Source of the DNA: Tissierellaceae bacterium
GTDB lineage: Bacteria; Bacillota; Clostridia; Tissierellales; Tissierellaceae
Length of the DNA stretch: 9,783 nucleotides
Assembly (NCBI GenBank): GCA_023229175.1
Contig: JALNZV010000048.1
Coordinates: 1-9,783 of the forward strand
Direction: 5' to 3'
This document shows positions 5,940-9,783 of this stretch, one piece after another. The position numbers were made by a program, and so were the translations under genes. Positions within the stretch are counted from its first letter, which is position 1, and the number at the start of each line of letters is the position of its first letter. The notes under the pieces were generated by a model that was given only the letters and a program-made list of their open reading frames with translations, ran no database searches and was not told where the DNA came from.

Positions 5940-6254
5940 ATGCATGTAAAAAGTGGAGATACAGTATTAGTTATTGCTGGAAAAGACAAAGGGAAGAAAG
6001 GTAAAATTCTAAGAGTATTCCCTAAAGAAAATAGAGTAATAGTTGAAGGCGTAAACATGCTCACAAAACATAAAAAGGCACAAGGACCTACTTCACCTGG
6101 TGGAATAATAAAAACAGAAGGAACAATAAATGCATCGAATGTAATGTATTATTGTGAAAAAGACAAGACTGGTGTAAGAGTTGGTCGCAGTATACTGGCA
6201 GATGGTAAAAAAGTAAGAGTATGTAAAAAATGCGGAGAAGTTCTAGATAAATAA
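5940..6254 (+). CDS. rplX: 50S ribosomal protein L24
   Basis: L24 is an assembly initiator protein with a KOW domain, near the tunnel exit. The 104 residues match Firmicutes L24. MHVKSGDTVLVIAGKDKGKK (1-20) is the KOW motif, followed by GKILRVFPKENRVIVEGVNM (21-40). The C-terminal part shows a partial zinc ribbon: Cys72, Asp75, Cys95 and Cys98, where fully cysteine forms have CxxC twice and Bacillus forms have none. GGAGGTG (5927-5933) lies 6 nt before the ATG at 5940. A GTG at 5931 is in frame but lies within that site, so it is rejected. An out-of-frame ATG at 5935 opens only four codons. Confidence 0.97.
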   Translation: MHVKSGDTVLVIAGKDKGKKGKILRVFPKENRVIVEGVNMLTKHKKAQGPTSPGGIIKTEGTINASNVMYYCEKDKTGVRVGRSILADGKKVRVCKKCGEVLDK

Positions 6255-6279
6255 TTAAAGCAGAGAGGAGGTAATAGGA

Positions 6280-6822
6280 ATGGCTCCTAGATTGAAAGAG
6301 AAATATGAAAACGAAATAATTAAGTCATTAATGGAAAAATTTCAATATAAAAACGTTATGGAAGTGCCAAGACTAGAGAAAGTCGTCATAAACATGGGAG
6401 TAGGAGAGGGCAGAGACAATCCGAAATTAATTGAATCAGCAGTAAAAGAATTGGAAATAATATCCGGTCAAAAACCAGTAGTGACAAAAGCTAAAAAGTC
6501 CATAGCAAACTTTAAGTTAAGAGAAGGCATGAATGTAGGTACAAAGGTTACCCTAAGAGGAGACAGGATGTATTACTTTTTAGACAAATTGATGAATATT
6601 GCATTGCCTAGGGTTAGGGACTTCAGAGGAGTAAGCGACACTGCATTCGACGGAAGAGGTAATTATGCCTTAGGAATCAAAGAACAATTAATTTTCCCTG
6701 AAATAGAATACGATAAAGTAGAGGTCATTAGAGGATTGGACATAGTAATAGTCACAACAGCAAAAACAGACGAGGAAGCGAAGGTATTTTTACAAGAGAT
6801 GGGTATGCCCTTTAGAAAGTAG
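6280..6822 (+). CDS. rplE: 50S ribosomal protein L5
   Basis: L5 binds 5S rRNA together with L18 in the central protuberance and contacts S13 and P-site tRNA. The 180 residues match the family. MAPRLKEKYENEI opens the protein. VPRLEKVVINMGVGEG (29-44) is followed by ISGQKPVVTKAKKSIANFKL and REGMNVGTKVTLRGDRMYYF. FRGVSDTAFDGRGNYALGIK and FPEIEYDK are the diagnostic C-terminal stretches, and it ends GMPFRK. GAGGAGGT precedes the ATG at 6280. No anomalies are seen. Confidence 0.99.
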   Translation: MAPRLKEKYENEIIKSLMEKFQYKNVMEVPRLEKVVINMGVGEGRDNPKLIESAVKELEIISGQKPVVTKAKKSIANFKLREGMNVGTKVTLRGDRMYYFLDKLMNIALPRVRDFRGVSDTAFDGRGNYALGIKEQLIFPEIEYDKVEVIRGLDIVIVTTAKTDEEAKVFLQEMGMPFRK

Positions 6823-6839
6823 AGAAGGAGGGAATTTTT

Positions 6840-7025
6840 TTGGCAAAAAAGTCAATGATTATTAAACAACAAAGAAAACAAAAATTTAGTTCCAGAGAAT
6901 ATAATAGATGTAAAATATGCGGAAGACCACATGCTTACTTAAGAAAATATGGGTTATGCCGTATTTGCTTTAGAGAATTAGCTTACAAAGGACAAATACC
7001 AGGAGTTAAAAAAGCTAGTTGGTAA
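6840..7025 (+). CDS. rpsN: 30S ribosomal protein S14, type Z (zinc-binding)
   Basis: S14 is a late-binding protein of the 30S head. This is the short 61-residue zinc form (rpsZ or rpsN1 in Bacillus), with Cys24-x2-Cys27 (RCKICG) and Cys40-x2-Cys43 (LCRICF) forming the zinc site. The tail GQIPGVKKASW is diagnostic. The start is TTG at 6840. GAAGGAGGG (6824-6832) lies 7 nt upstream, and the resulting MAKKSMIIKQ matches the family. The next ATG (codon 6) is too distant and would remove conserved residues. The start sits in a run of seven T and is followed by GCA AAA AAG, which contains the A_AAA_AAG heptamer. No second, zinc-free S14 gene is in the window. Confidence 0.97.
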   Translation: MAKKSMIIKQQRKQKFSSREYNRCKICGRPHAYLRKYGLCRICFRELAYKGQIPGVKKASW

Positions 7026-7056
7026 TAAGGAGTAAATGAAAGGAGGTAGCTAAATT

Positions 7057-7452
7057 ATGATGACTGACCCAATTGCAGATATGTTAACTAGAATAAGGAA
7101 TGGAAACAATGCAAAACACGATTCGGTTGATATTCCTGCTTCAAATATTAAAAAAGAAATAGCGCAAATCCTGCTTGATGAAGGATATATAAAGGGCTAT
7201 GATGTCATAGAAGACGGCAAACAAGGCATAATCAGAGTAGATTTAAAATACGGATCATATAGTGAAAAGGTATTATCAGGCATTAAAAGAATATCAAAGC
7301 CAGGACTTAGAGTTTACGTAAAATCAAGTGAAGTTCCTAGAGTACTAGGTGGACTTGGAATAGCAATATTATCGACTTCCCACGGAATAATGACAGATAA
7401 GGTCGCAAGGAAAGAAGGAGTAGGTGGAGAAGTGATTTGTTATGTATGGTAA
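7057..7452 (+). CDS. rpsH: 30S ribosomal protein S8
   Basis: S8 binds the 16S rRNA central domain and is essential in 30S assembly. In E. coli it represses the spc operon by binding mRNA near rplE. The 131 residues match the family. MTDPIADMLTRIRNGNNAKH opens the protein, SNIKKEIAQILLDEGYIKGY follows, then LKYGSYSEKVLSGIKRISKPGLRVY, and VPRVLGGLGIAILSTSHGIMTDK ends the conserved core. The first of two adjacent ATGs (7057) lies 9 nt after AAAGGAGGT (7039-7047) and is preferred. A second weaker AAGGAG sits at 7027-7032. Confidence 0.99.
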   Translation: MMTDPIADMLTRIRNGNNAKHDSVDIPASNIKKEIAQILLDEGYIKGYDVIEDGKQGIIRVDLKYGSYSEKVLSGIKRISKPGLRVYVKSSEVPRVLGGLGIAILSTSHGIMTDKVARKEGVGGEVICYVW

Positions 7453-7485
7453 TGAATGGCTAGATTTTACAAAGGAGGTGCACTC

Positions 7486-8025
7486 ATGTCAAGAATAGGA
7501 TTGAAACCAATTGCCATTCCTGCTGGAGTGGAGATTAAAATAAATGACAATAACTTAGTCGAAGTAAAGGGCCCTAAAGGCCAATTATCAGAGAAGATAA
7601 GCGCTGACATGAAAATAACAATAGAAAATGGCGAGCTAACAGTTGCCAGACCGACAGAGAATAAAAGACATAAATCCCTGCACGGTTTGTCAAGGACCTT
7701 AATATCAAACATGATAATTGGAGTAACTGAAGGGTACACAAAGACCTTAGAAATAGAAGGTACAGGATATAGGGCAGCAAAACAAGGCAACAAACTAGTA
7801 TTAACCCTAGGGTACTCACATCCTTTGGAGCTAGAGGATCCAAAGGGAATTGAAGTGGAAGTACCTGCAGCCAATAAAATAATCGTAAAAGGTATAGACA
7901 AACAGTTGGTAGGCAACTATGCAGCAAATATCAGATCATATAGAGAACCAGAACCTTATAAAGGAAAAGGTGTAAGATACCAAGGCGAAGTTGTAAGACG
8001 TAAGGTTGGTAAGACTGGTAAGTAG
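7486..8025 (+). CDS. rplF: 50S ribosomal protein L6
   Basis: L6 binds near the sarcin-ricin loop, where elongation factors dock. The 179 residues match the family and form two similar domains. MSRIGLKPIAIPAGVEI and VEVKGPKGQLS belong to the first domain. TEGYTKTLEIEGTGYRAAKQ and LGYSHPLE follow, and the C-terminal signature is EPEPYKGKGVRYQGE with a basic end. The open frame extends up to an ATG at 7456, but AAAGGAGGTG (7471-7480) lies inside that extension and 5 nt before the ATG at 7486, which gives the canonical N-terminus. Confidence 0.98.
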   Translation: MSRIGLKPIAIPAGVEIKINDNNLVEVKGPKGQLSEKISADMKITIENGELTVARPTENKRHKSLHGLSRTLISNMIIGVTEGYTKTLEIEGTGYRAAKQGNKLVLTLGYSHPLELEDPKGIEVEVPAANKIIVKGIDKQLVGNYAANIRSYREPEPYKGKGVRYQGEVVRRKVGKTGK

Positions 8026-8041
8026 AAGGGAGTGAAGGAAC

Positions 8042-8404
8042 ATGTTTAAAAAAGTAAATAGAAATGAAAACAGAAAACAAAGACATATGAGAGTCAGAAA
8101 AAAGATTAGCGGAACTCCTGAAAAGCCAAGACTAAATGTTTTTAGGAGTGGAAGACATATATACGCTCAAATCATCGACGACATAGTAGGCAATACATTA
8201 GTTTCTGCTTCTACACTAGATAAGCAAGCAAACCTTACTTCAACTCACAACAAAGAGGCTGCAAAGTTTGTTGGGGAATCAATTGCCAAGAAAGCATTGG
8301 AAAAAGGGATTGAAGAAGTAGTATTCGATAGAGGTGGATACATTTACCACGGAAAAGTGAAAGAACTTGCTGAAGCTGCAAGAGAAGCTGGACTTAAATT
8401 CTAG
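8042..8404 (+). CDS. rplR: 50S ribosomal protein L18
   Basis: L18 binds 5S rRNA and helps place it in the central protuberance with L5. The 120 residues match the family. The basic N-terminus NRNENRKQRHMRVRKKISGT is followed by PRLNVFRSGRHIYAQIIDD, TLVSASTLDK, and the C-terminal GGYIYHGKVKELAEAAREAG with GLKF at the end. The ribosome binding signal (AAGGGAGTGAAGG) is less tidy than in most neighbours but is well placed before the ATG at 8042. The gap after rplF is 16 nt. Confidence 0.98.
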   Translation: MFKKVNRNENRKQRHMRVRKKISGTPEKPRLNVFRSGRHIYAQIIDDIVGNTLVSASTLDKQANLTSTHNKEAAKFVGESIAKKALEKGIEEVVFDRGGYIYHGKVKELAEAAREAGLKF

Positions 8405-8421
8405 GAGAAGGAGGGGAATTA

Positions 8422-8928
8422 ATGGATCGTTCATATATAGATGGAAGCGGATTAGATTTAAAAGAGAGAGTAGTTAGTATCAATCGTGTAACAAAAGTAG
8501 TAAAAGGTGGAAGAAATTTTAGATTCTCCGCTTTAGTAGTAGTAGGAGATGAAAATGGACACGTTGGCGTGGGAATGGCTAAAGCTCTTGAGGTGCCAGA
8601 GGCCATAAGAAAGGCAATTCAAGATGCAAAGAAGCACATAGTAAACGTACCACTAGTGGGAACGACGATACCACATGAAATAACAGGAATCTTCGGAGCA
8701 GGAAGGGTGCTTTTGAAGCCTTCCAGAGAAGGTACTGGAGTTATTGCAGGAGGAGCAGTCCGTGCAGTATGCGAGTTAGCAGGTATCAGAGATATCAGGA
8801 CAAAATCATTAGGGTCCAGTAACCCAAGAAACGTTGTCAACGCCACAATGAATGCATTGACATCCTTAAAAAGAGCAGAAGACGTAGCAAGATTAAGAGG
8901 AAAAACAGTGGAAGAAATATTAGGATAG
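8422..8928 (+). CDS. rpsE: 30S ribosomal protein S5
   Basis: S5 lines the mRNA entry channel with S3 and S4 and affects decoding accuracy. The 168 residues match the family. The N-terminal dsRNA-binding-like domain carries the loop VTKVVKGGRNFRF (23-35), where changes in other bacteria give spectinomycin resistance. It looks wild type here. GHVGVGMAKALEVPEAIRKA follows. SREGTGVIAGGAVRAVCELAG (101-121) includes the region of E. coli ribosomal ambiguity mutations, and GSSNPRNVVNAT is diagnostic. GAAGGAGGGG precedes the ATG at 8422. Confidence 0.99.
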   Translation: MDRSYIDGSGLDLKERVVSINRVTKVVKGGRNFRFSALVVVGDENGHVGVGMAKALEVPEAIRKAIQDAKKHIVNVPLVGTTIPHEITGIFGAGRVLLKPSREGTGVIAGGAVRAVCELAGIRDIRTKSLGSSNPRNVVNATMNALTSLKRAEDVARLRGKTVEEILG

Positions 8929-8940
8929 GGGGAGTAGAAA

Positions 8941-9117
8941 GTGACTATGATCAAAATAAAGTTGATTAAAAGCCCTATTGGCAGACCAGAAACCCACAAA
9001 AAAACAATTGAAGCACTGGGATTAAAAAAGATTGGTCAAGTAGTGGAAAAGAAAGATACCCCTCAAATTAGAGGTATGATACATCAAGTAAATTATATGG
9101 TTGAAGTTTTAGAATAG
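8941..9117 (+). CDS. rpmD: 50S ribosomal protein L30
   Basis: L30 is a small 50S protein, absent in some bacteria. This 58-codon frame lies between rpsE and rplO, where rpmD is normally found. The product fits L30 closely: IKIKLIKSPIGRPETHKKTI, then EALGLKKIGQVVEKKDTPQI, then RGMIHQVNYMVEVLE. The family's SxIGRP, LGLKK and IRGMI(x)xV motifs are all present. GTG at 8941 is chosen because GGGGGAG (8928-8934) lies 6 nt upstream. An ATG two codons on (8947) would be 12 nt away and remains possible. The Shine-Dalgarno sequence touches the rpsE stop codon. Confidence 0.95.
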   Translation: MTMIKIKLIKSPIGRPETHKKTIEALGLKKIGQVVEKKDTPQIRGMIHQVNYMVEVLE

Positions 9118-9136
9118 ATTTAAGGAGGTGTACCCA

Positions 9137-9586
9137 ATGAAATTACATGATTTAAGACCTAATGAAGGCGGAGGCTCAAAGCCTAAGAAAAGACTTGGAA
9201 GAGGTATAGGCTCCGGACTTGGTAAAACATCAGGCAGAGGACACAAAGGACAAAATGCAAGATCAGGCGGTGGTGTGAGGCCAGGATTTGAAGGCGGTCA
9301 AATGCCATTGTTTAGAAGATTACCAAAGCGTGGCTTTACTAATATATTTGCAAAAGAATATGCCATAGTAAATGTTGAGGAATTAAATAGATTTCCTGAA
9401 GACACAGTGGTTACTCCAGAACTATTATTTAGAGAAGGAATCGTAAAGAGAGGCAAAGCAAAAGACGGTGTAAAGATTCTGGGAGACGGAGAAGTAACGA
9501 CTAGATTAACAGTACAGGCACAAAAATTTAGTAAAACTGCTGCTGAAAAGATAGAGGCCGCAGGAGGAAAGGCAGAGGTGATATAA
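9137..9586 (+). CDS. rplO: 50S ribosomal protein L15
   Basis: L15 is a late 50S assembly protein with a long, glycine- and arginine-rich N-terminal extension that threads into 23S rRNA. The 149 residues match the family. MKLHDLRPNEGGGSKPKKRL, then GRGIGSGLGKTSGRGHKGQN and ARSGGGVRPGFEGGQMPLFR form that extension and its border. RRLPKRGF is diagnostic, and the globular C-terminal half ends TAAEKIEAAGGKAEVI. AAGGAGGTG (9122-9130) lies 6 nt before the ATG at 9137. A GTG at 9128 is in frame but within that site, so it is rejected. Confidence 0.98.
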   Translation: MKLHDLRPNEGGGSKPKKRLGRGIGSGLGKTSGRGHKGQNARSGGGVRPGFEGGQMPLFRRLPKRGFTNIFAKEYAIVNVEELNRFPEDTVVTPELLFREGIVKRGKAKDGVKILGDGEVTTRLTVQAQKFSKTAAEKIEAAGGKAEVI

Positions 9587-9783
9587 ATGCTTTCAACCTT
9601 AAAAAATGCCTGGAGAATACCAGAGATTAAAAAAAGAATGGTATTTACATTGCTTATGTTAGCAGTATTCAGGTTAGGTTCAAGTATACCAGTGCCCTAT
9701 ATGAACAAGGCAATAATAGCCGATATATTTGAGAAATCAAAGGGCGGAATTTTACAATTCCTAGACTTAATGGGTGGAGGTAC
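9587..9783 (+). CDS. secY: Preprotein translocase subunit SecY, N-terminal part (partial)
   Basis: SecY is the membrane channel of the Sec pathway, working with SecE, SecG and SecA or the ribosome. Only the first 65 codons are present, and the window ends within the gene. MLSTLKNAWRIPEIKKRM is the positively charged cytoplasmic N-terminus. The first membrane helix runs from about 19 to 36 (VFTLLMLAVFRLGSSIPV). FRLGSSIPVP is the SecY form of the end of helix 1, and GGILQFLDLMGGG matches the start of the plug region. The ATG directly follows the rplO TAA with no spacer, and GAGGTG (9575-9580) lies within rplO, so the two are probably translationally coupled. Confidence 0.97.
   Translation, partial: MLSTLKNAWRIPEIKKRMVFTLLMLAVFRLGSSIPVPYMNKAIIADIFEKSKGGILQFLDLMGGG

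Noticed and set aside
7456..7485. ATG-initiated extension of rplF
   Set aside because: It contains AAAGGAGGTG, the ribosome binding site of the ATG at 7486. The extension is not L6-like.
1..9783. Search for mobile elements, CRISPR arrays, tRNA/rRNA genes, defence genes or a new multi-gene system
   Set aside because: Every frame from 462 on is a recognised ribosomal protein gene or secY in canonical order with short gaps. No direct repeats, transposase or unknown gene was found.

Overview
This window is a nearly complete S10-spc ribosomal protein gene cluster from a low-GC Gram-positive bacterium. All genes lie on the + strand. GC is roughly 36-38% by eye. Arg is mostly AGA, Ile is often ATA, and almost every gene has a near-perfect AAGGAGG-type ribosome binding site. 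Clostridia or the Tissierella-like Firmicutes are the best guess: tuf lies directly before rpsJ, S14 is the short four-cysteine zinc form, and S10 has the Firmicutes-type RAVHKYKDSRE loop. The species cannot be named from this sequence.

Layout: 1-136 is the 3' end of tuf (EF-Tu). Positions 137-461 are the only long gene-free stretch. It holds a perfect 32-nt palindrome, a weak terminator-like stem, a good sigma-A-type promoter (TTGAGT, 17 nt, TAAACT) and a structured leader of about 200 nt. From 462 the order is rpsJ-rplC-rplD-rplW-rplB-rpsS-rplV-rpsC-rplP-rpmC-rpsQ (the S10 group), then rplN-rplX-rplE-rpsN-rpsH-rplF-rplR-rpsE-rpmD-rplO-secY (the spc group). secY is cut off by the window end. 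rpmD (58 codons) lies in the gap between rpsE and rplO.

No terminator or convincing second promoter is visible after 462, so the genes are probably co-transcribed. Gaps are 0-53 nt. rplD/rplW overlap by 1 nt, rplP/rpmC by 11 nt, and rplO/secY abut. The products are 9 small-subunit and 12 large-subunit proteins, plus the translocon channel SecY, which threads proteins made by these ribosomes across the membrane. Non-ATG starts are inferred for rpsS (GTG), rpsN (TTG) and rpmD (GTG). Five start codons (rplD, rpmC, rplX, rplF, rplO) were set downstream of the longest open frame because the Shine-Dalgarno sequence lies inside the extension.

I see no mobile element, CRISPR array, defence system or unknown protein. 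This is core, strongly conserved DNA. The parts worth a second look are the rpsJ leader, with two mutually exclusive stems next to the ribosome binding site, a 7-8 bp hairpin in the unusually long rpsJ-rplC gap, and an L24 whose zinc-ribbon cysteines are only partly kept.
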